Source: Aurifilum marmelostoma | Lineage: Eukaryota > Ascomycota > Sordariomycetes > Diaporthales > Cryphonectriaceae | Direction of reading: 5' to 3' | Assembly: GCA_027559495.1 (NCBI GenBank) | Contig: JAMXSV010000004.1 | Coordinates: 1 to 64,000, forward strand | Length of the DNA: 64,000 nucleotides | Part shown: positions 24,670 through 36,039 of the stretch, in pieces | Layout of the letters: each line of letters begins with the position of its first letter | Position numbering within the stretch: the stretch's first letter is position 1 | Notes under the pieces: model-generated | The model's input: only the letters and a program-made list of their open reading frames with translations | What the model was told of the DNA's origin: nothing | Database searches by the model: none | Made by a program: the position numbers and the translations under genes

Positions 24670-25973
24670 ATGAAGCAGTGGATTATCCTCAGATTTGCTC
24701 TTTTCGTTGGTAGCATCACATCTAGGGTCAAGGCAGACGCCAAATCGACCCAAGATGCGGATGCGGCCACGTTTGTCCACCCCGGGCTTTTGCACACAGC
24801 AGACGACTTTACGCGGATCAAGGGCTTTGTCGACGCCCAGACAGAGCCAATGTACACGGGCTGGGAGATGCTGGTCGCACAAACCAATTCTGACTACACG
24901 CCGAGTCCTGTCGAAGTATTGTGCCGTGGCACTGGATCAGATGTGACCTGCACCGAAAACTATTCCAGGCTCTACAAAGATGTAGCGGCTGCTTACGTCA
25001 ACGCTATTTACTGGAGTGTGACGGGCGACACTGCCTATGCTGATACGGCTGGCACTATCCTTGACGCGTGGTCGTCAACCATGACATCGGTGGATGGCAG
25101 TTCCGATAAGTTTCTCGCCGTAGGCATATATGGCTACCAGCTCGCCAACGCTGGCGAAATCCTCCGCGCATACTCAGGCTGGACCGGCCTCAGCAATCTC
25201 GTTGATCTTTTGGTCAATGTGTTCTATCCCTATAACCATGCCTTCCTCACTGAGCATAACGACGCCGCCATCGACCACTACTGGGCCAATTGGGACTTGT
25301 GCAATATCGCGGCCATTTACGCTACAGGCGTGCTTTCGGATAATGCCACCATGGCCGACGAGGCGATCACATACTTTGAGGCGGGAGCTGGAAATGGCGC
25401 CATCGATAATGCTATTTGGATCACTTATACTGAATCTGGCTCGGACAAGGTTCTTGGCCAGGGTCAAGAAGAGGGCCGAGACCAAGGCCACTCGGGGCTG
25501 GACTACGCTCTGCTTGGCGTGATAGCGCAGCAGGCCAGCAGCCAAGGGATTGATCTGTTCAGTTACAACAATGACCTTATCTTAGCAGGGTAAGCAGGAT
25601 ACCCCTAGAGGGTAGGGCACCTGGGGTCATCTTGTTATCGTTCTTGTTAATGACCGACTTTCGTTTTAGGTCCGAGTACTTTTCCAAGTACAATGTGAAC
25701 GAGACTGTGCCGTACACTACGTACAATAACTCCGACGACGTTAACCAGACTCTCATCTCCGACGCCAGCCGCGGAGATATCCGTCCAATGGGTGAGCTAC
25801 TTTATGCCCAGTACGCGTCTGTGAAGGGTCTCAACGCGTCGTGGACTGGCAAGTATCGCGACTACGTGGTGGAGGAGAGCGGCGGCGCAGAGGGTGGCGG
25901 AGGCGATTACGGTTCGACCAGCGGAGGCTATGATCAGCTAGGGTTTGGTACTATCCTGTATAGACGAGAGTAA
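24670..25973 (+). CDS. Secreted alginate-lyase-fold protein (PF05426 type), copy 2
   Basis: Paralogue of the protein at 18478. Exons 24670-25589 and 25670-25973 (intron of 80 nt), 407 aa. Signal peptide MKQWIILRFALFVGSITS, then HPGLLHTADDFTRIKGFV, NAIYWSVTGDTAYAD, and the family core EEGRDQGHSGLDY followed by DLILAG-SEYFSKYN across the intron. The C-terminus has a Gly-rich loop (GGAEGGGGDYG). It has one intron where copy 1 has four and shares little close identity, so the two are old duplicates or were acquired separately. Beta-elimination of a uronic-acid polymer is the expected chemistry; the substrate is unproven. It is convergent with the regulator gene. Confidence 0.87.
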
Positions 25974-26495
25974 CGACAACAGGAGAACGGAGCACTGGTG
26001 AAATTGCTCCCGGATAGTGCTACCCCACGATACCAGTGTAGCACATGGTGATTACTATGAAGATCCAGGAAGGGTAGAGATCAGATTGCCGCTGAGAAGC
26101 CATGAATATAACACAAAATTGGATGATAGCCAGTGCAGTTCTCTAAAGGTCATTTAGAAGACATACCATTACCTGACCGACCTACGAGCAGCTTATACGT
26201 CCTCTTATATTTATTTTTCGTGAACTTCAATAACTCTAAGTATGCTCCGGATGGGCTTTCTCAGATAACGTGATGGTTATTGGAAACGTCGTATCGGATT
26301 TGTCTAGACCCTACCTTACGCGCCCAGAATATGTAATGCGATGAAGTCTGTTCCCAATCGTCTCGGGAACTGGGAGAGTACAACTGAGAGAGGCTCGGTT
26401 CAATATCTGAAGACGACATGAAGCCTCATGTACATGGTCCGCAAATACCTATATAACAACGAAAGGGGCGCTCTCTAGCCTGAGTGGCCAAGTAA
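25974..26495. other. Convergent 3' region
   Basis: Spacer between the stops of lyase-like copy 2 and the regulator gene. I see nothing coding. Confidence 0.6.
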
Positions 26496-29329
26496 TCAGC
26501 TACCAGGGTGCGAGAACATGCTGACAACACGCTGATCTGGAATGAAAGAGTAGTCTAGGAATGAATTCAGCTCCTCGATCCCTCTAGTACCTTGCTCGAG
26601 CGGCGACAGCATGTGTTCTGTCTCGGGTCCCAGCGCTGCGCTTGGTGCTTGGAAGGCCATCGGCAGTGGCGGAAATGCGAGCGATATGCTGTCGGGAGAG
26701 GCCTCCTGTCCGGACGACCCTGCTACATTCAGTCCCCTTCCTCTAGCTAGCAATGGCTCGCCACCTATTGCTGCTGCATCGTACTCTGGGCCCAAGCCTA
26801 GATTAGCATGCCTGTGATGAGGAGGTATCGAATGCATGTCGGGAGGGGCATTCATGACTCTCCCACAGGCATGTCCCGGTTGTGTTTGTTGCTGCTCCTG
26901 AGCCTGGGTATCCGAGTAAGCCGCCTGTCTGATGTCTAGAGCAAGCGGACCCAGCTCTCGTGCCTGAGACAGGCGGCGGGCGAATTTGGACGCCAGATTA
27001 TCTCGAGGTGCCGAGGGGCTTTGAGAGCACGGGTTGCCTGTCCACCTTCTTGAGATCTCCCAGAGGCTGTTAATGAGAATGTCGAATTCCTTGGGAAGAG
27101 GCATCCCATAATAAGCAGAGTGGGCGAGGAACATCCTGCCACAGACGAAGAGACAGAATGAAAACTGTGGATTCGTGATGAAGTCGGCGTCTTGGAGAAA
27201 CTTGTCGGTAATGATGGATACCTCTCTAGCCGCAGCCAGACATGTCTCAGCGCTGGACGATGAGGGCAGTCGGATGGGCGAGACCTGCCACTCTGCTGAC
27301 GGGTATGCGATGCCCTGGTGTAGTAAAACAACAGCCGTGTTGTGTGTGATGTGGGCGAGGGTCAGGTTGGGGTCCATGTTGCCGTCGGAGTTTAGAGTGC
27401 ACGCCTCTCGCCAGGGTTCGGGCAGAAATGTTCTCCATCTTCTCCCAGGTCGTGTACACTGGTCAGCATTGAATTGGCTGCGTGCTTTATATCAAACGAT
27501 ATTCTCGAGGAATGAAGGAGGATGAGGGAAGGAAGGGTAATCTCACTGCACGAGTCGGAGGTCGAGTTGCTTGAAGCGTATCAGCCAGCGTTGAATGCTG
27601 TGATTATCTGTCACGTCAACAGCTTGTCTCAGGAAGAAAGACGTAACCTGGCTCAGACTCTCGGTTGCCTCAATACAGTAGGCGAAACCGCCCAGATTCG
27701 TAGTGTCCTCTGGATTAGCATGAGCGTTTTTGCTGCTGCTGCTGCTGCTGCTGTAGACAGGGGAAGCGCTTAGGGGAGCCTCCGACAGGCGGGAGGAAGA
27801 CACGCCAAAATAGACGGTGGGTGTCGACAGCGGGCTGCCCGCTTCCCACAGAGCACCCTCGCACGGCAGCCTCCGCTTGATCTCTGCGCTCTTGAGCGAT
27901 AGATTCCAGCCCGTAGCAATACTACAAAAACAGTCCATGAGGAATACGTTCCAGAATACGCGCCGCCTCTCCTCAACTTCTGTCCAGTCCTGGCACGGCG
28001 GCAGGAAAGCCATGCGGTTGATAAGAACCTTGAAGTCTTTGCTCGGCTGTTGTGTGTCCTCTTCTTCGACACTAAGCTGTAGATGCTCAACGGTCCGCGC
28101 CATGCTTCCGACGATGGACCATGCCGAAGGTCCACGCCCACTTCCAATCTGGACGGACCCTCAGGGGACATATTTATTAGCTCTCGAGCTATTGCAATGT
28201 GACTTGAGGCTACAGAGTGAAAGGAAAGTACGGACCGTATCAAATGCACAGATGATAAGTGCCTGGAGATTCTCGACGGAGAATGACTCCATGCTCTCAA
28301 CTATCACAGCTTGATGGCACTCCTTGGACAGCCGAGCACATTCTTGAGGGTCAGCCAGCCTCGGGTCATCCGAGAAGCGTGCACACAGCGACACGATCGC
28401 GTAGAATATAGTCTTCAGCTGAGATCGCTGGTGGGGTACCTTCATCCGCTGCCGGAATCTTCGCAGGTGCAATATGGGAATCCAAGGCTGCACGCGGGCA
28501 AAGAATATCTCCACTAGGCAGTCAACCAAGTCTTCAGGAATCTGTGGGCCATCACCCCCCGATAATGTCGCCCGGGACGACCGTGATAAGGAAAGTGGCT
28601 GGAAGGAAGATGACGGGACAGGATTCGGGCGACGTCGCTTTGCGGACCGCAATGCAGCATCCCCCTGTACCTCATGTAGGTCATCTCCACCCTGTGCACT
28701 GGGCAGCTTGAGGGTGGAGAGAGTCGTCTTCAAGCGAGCCGTGGCTTCCTGTAACGCCTCGCTCGGCTGTGCTTGCCCTAGGTTCTCTGAGGGCGATGAG
28801 GAGTCCTGTTGGGGATTGCGAAGCCCGTCAAGGCACCGCCAGACCTGCTGCCACAGCAGACCCTGGCCCAGAAACATGTTCTCAAGTGATTCTGACACCA
28901 TTGCACTCGCCTTAGCTCACACGATAGATGAACACCAGGGCACAGAACACTACCGGCACTTACCGACCCTTTGGTTGAGTTTTTCAATCGCGCCGGTCCG
29001 CATCCCTGGCTTGGTCTTCGCCATGTTGTAGATGCACTCGAGATCTCATGCGAGGAACACAGATTAGTGACTGGGCTCTACTTCCTGTTTCGGCCATATG
29101 TGCATATAATGTGCGTCGTGGTCTCGCGTGTACGGGCCCCAGACTCACTATACCTCACGCAGTGCGAGCATGGCTGGCCACGAGAGCACTTTGCCTTCTT
29201 GCGGCGGCATGACTGGCAGGCTGGTCCGTCGTCACCTTTGACAGCCTCGCGTGCCAGGCTCGCACTCTCGTCCTCCCGGACCTCGTCATCCGAATCATTT
29301 GTGAACTCGTCGTGGGAATCGTGCCTCAT
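26496..29329 (-). CDS. Zn2Cys6 transcription factor with fungal-specific domain
   Basis: Nuclear DNA-binding regulator. Exons: 29329-29149, 29044-28964, 28915-28236, 28148-27547 and 27438-26496; introns 104, 48, 87 and 108 nt; 828 aa. Splicing the first intron completes the binuclear zinc cluster exactly as C-x2-C-x6-C-x5-C-x2-C-x6-C (Cys38 to Cys64), followed by NMAKTKPGMRTGAIEKLN and a short coiled-coil. The middle region has the PF04082 signature (VQPWIPILHLRRF, WSIVGSMARTVEHLQL, RRRVFWNVFLMDCFCSIATG). A serine run encoded by CTG-type repeats lies at about 27731-27752. The downstream half includes FLPEPWREA and NMDPNLTLAHITHN. An upstream in-frame start at 29386 is possible. Position beside the lyase, GH88 and GH27 genes suggests it is their pathway regulator; that is inference. 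Confidence 0.88.
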
Positions 29330-29633
29330 CACTGTTTGGCTTACACACGTGCGTGAGGTCGCAAAAAGGGCGACGATTATGAACATGTCCCGCTACAGAC
29401 GGATAGCTCTGTGATGAGGCTTTGAGCCTCGAGCATTGGCGAACAGACGTTACGCGAGGAAACTGTCGAATGCCTTTTGAGACCGGTAAGACGGCTATTG
29501 AATGAGGTGCTGCAGGTCGTCGTTAAACTTGCTGAGAGAAATGAGGAGGCAAGGCATGCAATGGATCGCCCAGCCCAAAAAGCAGGGGTTGGTGGGTGCG
29601 AGGAGGGGGCAGGCCCTATCAAGCGCTCCTATA
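29330..29633. other. Regulator 5' flank up to the transposon edge
   Basis: About 300 bases separate the regulator start from the left inverted repeat of the Tc1-like nest. The transposon island therefore sits directly upstream of the regulator, and its chromatin state could influence that promoter. No gene seen. Confidence 0.5.
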
Positions 29634-29752
29634 CTCCCAGGTATATTCAAGTAGTATTCCCCACATTTAGTTTTTTAGCCCCCAAACTTTTAAGCTAAAT
29701 GCACTGTTTTTTTCGGGCATTACGAAACCGACTTTTTTTCGATTATTAATCC
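29634..29752. repeat. Left terminal inverted repeat of the Tc1-like element
   Basis: Reverse complement of the right end at 44640-44756, with a one- to two-base indel in the T run and several G-to-A changes. The similarity continues weakly inward into CCTTACCGCC, matching CCCTTACTGCCC on the inner side of the right end (37249-37260 reverse complement), where the two halves are now separated by the Ty3 insertion. Confidence 0.88.
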
Positions 29753-31040
29753 TTACCGCCGCCACCATTAAAGCTATTCAGAGATCCGCTACTATATATA
29801 TATTAAGCTATATAGAGGCAATGCTAGAGCTATCTTTTCTAGCATCTAAGCCTTTATCTAGTAGCTTAGCAGGCGCTAAAGCATTACTAGCGCTTAGCAT
29901 AGGTATATTTTAGATCCGCTTATCTAGCAATTAAGTAATTAGCTTAATAGCTAAAGAAAGAATATCTATATAAAACTTAGATCTAATAAGCGTAATTTAG
30001 CAGAAACTTATCTATTAGGCACATCGTCGATCTTGCATAGGTTATTACTAACCCTATGCTAGCGCCTCTGCTCAAATCCGAGACTAACTATGCAATTTAG
30101 CCCTAAGCTAAGCACTCTCTTAAAAATAGCACTAAAAAGAAAAGCTAGCTATTTATATAAGGCTACTAAAGCTAAGCAGATAATAGCGCAAAAAAGAGCA
30201 CTAGAAAGAGCAGCTATAAATGCTAAAAAGGCCTAAAAGGCAGTAGCAGCTGCTAAGAAAGCAGCTGAAAGAGAGGCAGTAAAGAGGGCCGTTGCCGCTA
30301 ACAAGGCGGCTGCTAGGAAGGCAGCTACTGCTGAGAAGGCTACTAAGAAAGCTGCTAAGGAGGCTGCTACTGCTAATAATATCTCTAATGCCAATAATAT
30401 CTCTAGTGCTAATAATATTTCTAGTGCTAATAATATGCTTATAATTAAGGACTTGCAAGATAAAGAGATTATTAATAATAGCCTTATTAATATCCGCATC
30501 CTAGTTAAGGTCTACCTTATTTGGAACTACTCTTCTTATTAAGTATATTTATTTTAAGAACTATATTTACTGCAAATGCTTATAAAGACTATTAATAGCT
30601 AGATAGCTAATCTAGATAGCATTATCTATAGCGCATTAAATAGCTAGCTTGCAGATTAAAAGAGCTATATTTAGCATGCTCTTCTAAGGCGCAATATTAA
30701 TAGCTACTATAACCTTATCTCTATTATGCTAGGCAAAGGGAAGACTACTAGTAGAGGGAAAAGAGTATATAGCAATAAGGTTTATAGCAATAACTTCAAG
30801 AATATTATTTATAAGATAATAAGTGCAATTTATTATAACCTTTACTAATTGTACTAGTTAACTATTATATATAAGTTTAAGCTAAAGATTTAGGCTAGAA
30901 CTTTCCCTTATATAATGCTATTGCTATAATAAGCAATAGTTAGCTTAATAGCTAAGACTTCTTAAGCTGCCTTTGCTAAGGCTATTAATAAGTTTAGCAA
31001 TCTATTTAGAACTTTTATAGATATTGCTAAATAGCAGTTA
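29753..31040 (+). pseudogene. Hypermutated region with an Ala/Lys-rich coiled-coil relic
   Basis: At about 30170-30520 the plus strand encodes an almost stop-free Ala/Lys-rich stretch (AKKAAEREAVKRAVAANKAAARKAA style), then three imperfect repeats of a SNANNI unit and the segment IIKDLQDKEIINN. It resembles the basic coiled-coil tails of some fungal transposase-associated proteins, but I cannot name a family. The surrounding sequence is AT-rich and full of TAA/TAG stops, consistent with mutation of a former gene inside the Tc1-like element. Confidence 0.4.
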
Positions 31041-34000
31041 TGTAATAAGCACTGCCGTAATCAGAGTATACAATAAGTATACAAAGGGTTTATATTAGGC
31101 AAGTAAGGTATCGAGGTATGCTCTAAAGAATATAGAAACAATTCTAAAGTTCTCTGCAGTATATTACTAGCGGTAAGGCTATTACTTGTATTAGAAGTAA
31201 TACTTACATTTTAACAACTCTTATTTAAGTACAGTTCAGTATACTCCTTCTTAAGCAATACAGAAACACAATGTCTCCCTAGACTCCAACCTTCTCCTCT
31301 ATAGGCAAAGCTCCGACTAGCATTAAGCTATAGCAAACTATTAATGCTCTGCAAGCTTGCATTTAGGAACTTAAAAGTTTAGGCAATATCTAAATTAAAG
31401 TCTATAAAATAAATAAGCTAGTCTCTTATAAAGAATTAAAGAATACTCTATAGGCCTTTATTATCTAGTATAAGGCCTACTTCCTTTATTATCTAGCGCA
31501 GTTTATAAATAAAAAAGAAAAAGTAATCTTTGCAGGAATTTAACTAAAAAGCAATGCTCTTGCCTAATTCGAGCCTTCTTTACGCAACTATCTTAATAAT
31601 TTACTCTTTCTAGATAACTGCAATAAGAAAACTAAAGCTATCTTTAATATATTCTAAGGCTTTAAGAAAGTGCTTAAGAATATCTTTAGCAATCTAAATA
31701 AGAAATATACTATAAAATAAAGCCTTATAAATCTTAAATAAACTAAGGCTATATTAAATTATATAGCTAAATTTAGGCAATATATAGGAAGAGTTAGTTA
31801 AGAAGATAAAGTATTAATATCCTAGTTCTATAAAGAACTAAGTAATAAGATAAAAGATAAATTTTATAAAATAGATTAATTTAATAATTTAGCAAAGTAT
31901 ATTATTATAGCAGTATATATTAATAATTATATCTTTAAATGCTAATAAAAAAAGAATTAAAAGGGCAATAGATAACTATAGAAATTTAGGGTCCTAGCTA
32001 ATAGTAGCAAGCGCTACTAGCCTTAGCAAACTAATAATTAATAAAATAAATAGCAAAATTATATTAGTATAGCTTATAGTAGCAGCACTTATGCTAGCTC
32101 TATAGAGCTTAATATTGCTAATTAATAAAATAAACAATCTTAATAAAGCAATTCGGAATGCTTTAGCTATAGCAAATTAAGATATTTTGCTAGAGATTGC
32201 TAATAGCTATAAAAAAGGCAATAGCAATCTATTCTAGAAGAATAATAGCTTAATATTGCTATATAATAGGAACTTAATTAGCTAAATAAAAATATCTTAA
32301 TAAAGTAAGTAATAAACTTTATTAAATATAGATCCCTTAGTTAAATAGTATATTATAATAATAATTGCTTATTATATCTCTTAGAGAAAGAAGATTTAGA
32401 ATAGTTCTTCTAGAAATTTAAGGGATAATAATAACTTGCAATCAGAAGCAAAGCTTCTATAAATAAAGAATAATTAAATTATTTTATTAACCCTATAGAT
32501 TAGAGATCTAAGGAAGAATAAGACTTAGAGATATTCTCTTTATAGCACTATCTTGTATAGCTTGCAATTAGCAATAAATATATATCGGATATTATAGCAT
32601 TTCTAGCTTATAATAGGCGCAACGATAACTTAAGAAATGCAGACTTTATACTCGCACTAATAGAAAGAAGTATTATAGAAATACTTGCTCTCGAAAATAA
32701 AGGAATATTTCCTAATAGGCAGCTTAATAACTTACCTAAGCCTATTACGCAGCAATATATAGATAACTTAATAGGATTGGCACCTACTAGCAGAAGAAGC
32801 AGTACTAGCTTCTATAACCTTAGCAGCAATAACCGAACAGAATACCTTATATATAGAATATCTCTAAAGGAACTTTTTAGAAATATCCCAATCCAAAATT
32901 ATAAGTATTACGACCTGTGGTTCAGGCGTAAGCTATATGTATAGTTGGAAGGAATATTCAAATAGCGAGTTCGAATATTTGCTGATCTTTTAGATCTATA
33001 TAGTATAGTAGCACCTTCTACTACTGCTTATTATATTATATTCGAACTCGCTAGGTGCATATCTTAAGGCTAGGGTTTGAGTCCCTACTTAAGCGAATTT
33101 TTCCGTTTATGCTTATAAGTTGCAACTGCTAATCCCGATTTAGCCTTATTACCTAAATATAGTTAGTGTAGATCTAGAGATTAGCTATACCTTTCTGTTA
33201 GGTTTAGGGACGAACTTATAAGAGGAGGGAGATAGTATTACGACCTATGGTTTAGGCGTAAGCTATATATATAGTTAGAAGGAATATTTAAATAGCAAGT
33301 TCGAATATCTGCTAATCTTTTGAATCTATATAGTATAGTAGCACCTTCTACTACTAGCTATTATAATAAGGCAGGAAGCCTAGAAGACCCTAGAATCGAC
33401 GCATTCTACCTTAAACACTATTAGCTAGCATAGATCTTATGCATATATTATAGCTATTAGATCTACTTTAAAGATAAGATTAAATATAGATAGTTTCTAA
33501 CACGCAAATTTAATTAGATTATCTAGGCATATAAAGAACCTAAATTATAATTTAGAGAAGTACTAGATAAGAAATATAATAATGCTTTTATTAAACTACT
33601 AAAGGATTGCTTAAAATCTTGCATAGAGAAAAAGCGCAAATAGTAGTAATGCCTAGTAAAAAACTATATTATCTATATATAAAATAAAGTATATACTTAG
33701 CATATATAGCAATATAGTAGAAATTATTATAAGTATATATAATAATAAGCTAAAGCATTAGCCTAGCAAGCAGCTAGGAAGACCTTAAAAGGGAAGGATT
33801 GCTTATAAAAGAATAATAGCTAATTAGAACTATAAGGTCTTTATGCGTAATAATAAGAGAAAATTATGCATATATATAGCTTAATATAGATATTAATAGC
33901 TAATAATATAATGCACTATTAAATAATAGCGCATAAGGAAATTATATATTTCTTAGCATTATTAATATAGCAAAATTACTATAAATATAGAAGAAAGAGA

Positions 34001-34343
34001 CTTATATACTTAATATTATAGAAGAATAACCTATTATATATAACTAAAGAGTAATTAATAAAAAGACTGATTATCTATTTATCTTAAACTAAGGATATAT
34101 AATGCTTATTTCTTTTAATATTATAGATATAGCATATTATAATATAATATTAGAACTTTTATAGCTTAAAGAGCATAATCCTTAAATTAATTAGACTATT
34201 AGTTAGATCTTTTAGAATAATGCTATATTTAATAAAATAATTGCAATTAAAGGCGCAAAATAAGACTTAGTTACTAAGGATAGCTAAGATAGGCGCTTAA
34301 ATAAGTACTTATTATATATCTTTAAATTAGCAAGGACTAATAG
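31041..34343 (+). mobile_element. Truncated Ty3-type retrotransposon A (gag to protease)
   Basis: A candidate 168-base 5' LTR (31041-31208, TGTAATAAGC to TACTTACA) precedes a primer-site region, TTTTAACAACT, nearly identical to that of element B. The plus strand then carries a gag relic (about 31550-31950, NIFSNLNKKYT), a zinc knuckle with cysteines partly lost (about 32150-32200, ECFSYSKLRYFARDC) and a protease site (about 33910-33945, LLNNSA-GNY where DSGA is expected). Homology to B stops at 34343, where an LTR begins, so reverse transcriptase and integrase are missing. It is interrupted by the miniature element at 32906. All frames contain stops. The short LTR assignment is uncertain; its first 15 bases are the reverse complement of the other LTRs' 3' end. 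Confidence 0.65.
32906..33365 (+). mobile_element. Miniature LTR retrotransposon (TRIM-like), 460 bp
   Basis: Two direct repeats of exactly 130 bases (32906-33035 and 33236-33365) flank a 200-base interior. A perfect 5-base duplication, ATAAG (32901-32905 and 33366-33370), borders it and interrupts the gag-pol relic of element A. A purine-rich tract (AGAGGAGGGAGATAG, about 33221-33235) immediately precedes the second repeat, as a polypurine primer site should. The interior has no coding capacity. The bases just after the first repeat (33039-33053) are the exact reverse complement of 32963-32977 inside that repeat. LTR ends (TRTTACGACC and GCTTATTATA) resemble those of element B, suggesting mobilisation by its integrase. 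Confidence 0.85.
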
Positions 34344-34854
34344 TGTTATAACCCATCCAACATGCAGGTCACGAAACAGGTCACTAGCAACAAGGACCAG
34401 GTATCATGGACCTAACGTCCTGACTAAAGGAAAAAAAAGGGAATACACCGCCTTCCTCTTCTGGGACAAGGATTATATAATCAAGGGTTAGGGTTACTAG
34501 CGGATAGTTACAATAGTCTGACTATCTTGATGACTATAGCGATAGTCACTATCGCCCAACTATTTAGATAAAGACAAGGAAAAAGAAATAATATATACTA
34601 AAAAGTTAGATATATAAGGACACATTTATTACCTATTAGATAGAATTAGTATATAGCTCTTTAGTCGTTAATCTAAGTATTCAGTTATACTATACTGAGT
34701 AGCCCTAAAGGCAGTAAATACTTGCATTATCTATTAGGACTTATATAGTTCCGTATTCAAGGACTTAGCACTTCGATATCGCTCTTGTTAGCATAAACCC
34801 AATCAGTACTTAAGGATCTTCGGATTACTGCAGTGCTTATTACACTAATGCTTT
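34344..34854 (+). repeat. 511-bp LTR of the Ty3 family, solo or truncated insertion
   Basis: Starts TGTTATAACCC and ends GTGCTTATTACA; it is the least mutated copy of this LTR family here and includes GGGTTAGGGTT (34485-34495). It cuts off element A on its left. The right flank starts CTAAT, and CTAAT also occurs two bases before the LTR on the left, so a 5-base target duplication is possible but imperfect. No matching gag follows at once, so it is either a solo LTR or a 5' LTR with lost interior. Confidence 0.75.
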
Positions 34855-36039
34855 AGATAAACTGCTTAGGCCTATAAGAAGAGCTTATTCTAGGAAAGAT
34901 TATGCTATTAGCATAATTAGCAGCAATAGCATTATTAATATTTATAGAGAACTAGATCTTATAATATTAGCGCAGCTATTCTAAGGGCGAGTAGCATTGC
35001 TAGAGCTCTTGCCTCTACTAGTATTAGCTTCTCTAATAATGCCTTTATTAGCATATATGCTATCTTAAGCATTTAGCATACTATTATATTGCCCTTTAGT
35101 TATCTTATTTTTAAGCCTAGTTATCCTATAGTATATTAATATTAATAGCCTCCTAGAGGAATTCTTATTATAGCTTTAATAGCAATAAGCTTATAATCTT
35201 ATTGAAAAGAATGCTATTTATTGCATTAAGCAGAAGTTAATATAAGATAGCATAGCTTTAAGTAGGCTTAATAATCTCTCTAGCAGCTAGTATAATAAAC
35301 TTAGTATTAAGAATTAAATTATTAGTTTAATATATTAGTTCTTTAAGGAATTCTTTGCTTAGAAAGGTGCTAGTAGCATTAATGCACCTTAAGTCGCTAC
35401 TCCTTGCTCTTCTAAGGTCGCTATACCTCTATTGCAGGCTACTATAGCTTTATTAGATATGCCTAATCTATTTTACTTTTCTACTATACTAAAGAAGGAC
35501 TTGCTTATAGATAACTTTTAAGTACAGCTGCTGCTAAAGAAGGACTTGCTTCTTAATAATTAAATGCAGCTACTGCTAGGGTATTAGCTAAAGATTAAAT
35601 TAATAAGAGTATAAGGATAATAAAAGATAGATAATATACTTAGGCAAAAGATGCTAGAAGAATAATAGAGACTAGATAAGCTAAGAGGATAAATAGCAGT
35701 TAAAGGGAGGTTAGATAGGCAAAGGAAACTTAAAGGGCTATAAAGGGCAAATAATTTATAAGAGCAGAGAAGGCTAGAAATACTATAGGAACTAAGTATG
35801 CTATAAAGATAAGAGAGGGGCTAAAAAGCTAAGGAGATTTAGAGAGGCTATAAGGGGTTAGTAATCTATAAGGGCAAGAAAGGCTAGAAAGATTATAGGG
35901 GCTAAGTATGCTACTATAAAGTAAAAAGTTTAAAAAGAAGGGCTTATAAGCTAAATATAAGAGTTAAATATTTAGATAGATAAGAGTAAAAATAGCAGAA
36001 TTTAAATTAAATATAAAAATATATAGCTATAGATTTCTT
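34855..36039. other. AT-rich relic with charged coiled-coil frame
   Basis: Hypermutated sequence between the LTR and the transposase relic. At about 35600-35960 the plus strand encodes Lys/Arg/Glu-rich sequence in imperfect repeats (units resembling RRLEIL and YKGKKG), interrupted by stops. I do not recognise it. It is probably an accessory frame of the Tc1-like element or another eroded insertion. Confidence 0.4.

Noticed and set aside
30201..30499. Minus-strand Leu/Ser- and Ala-rich frames
   Set aside because: They are the complement of the Lys/Ala-rich plus-strand relic; low-complexity composition keeps them open by chance.
33051..33105. tRNA-like hairpin with a B-box-like GGTTTGAGTCCC
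   Set aside because: A 5-bp stem and 7-base loop resemble a T-arm, but there is no acceptor, D or anticodon arm; better explained as interior of the miniature LTR element.
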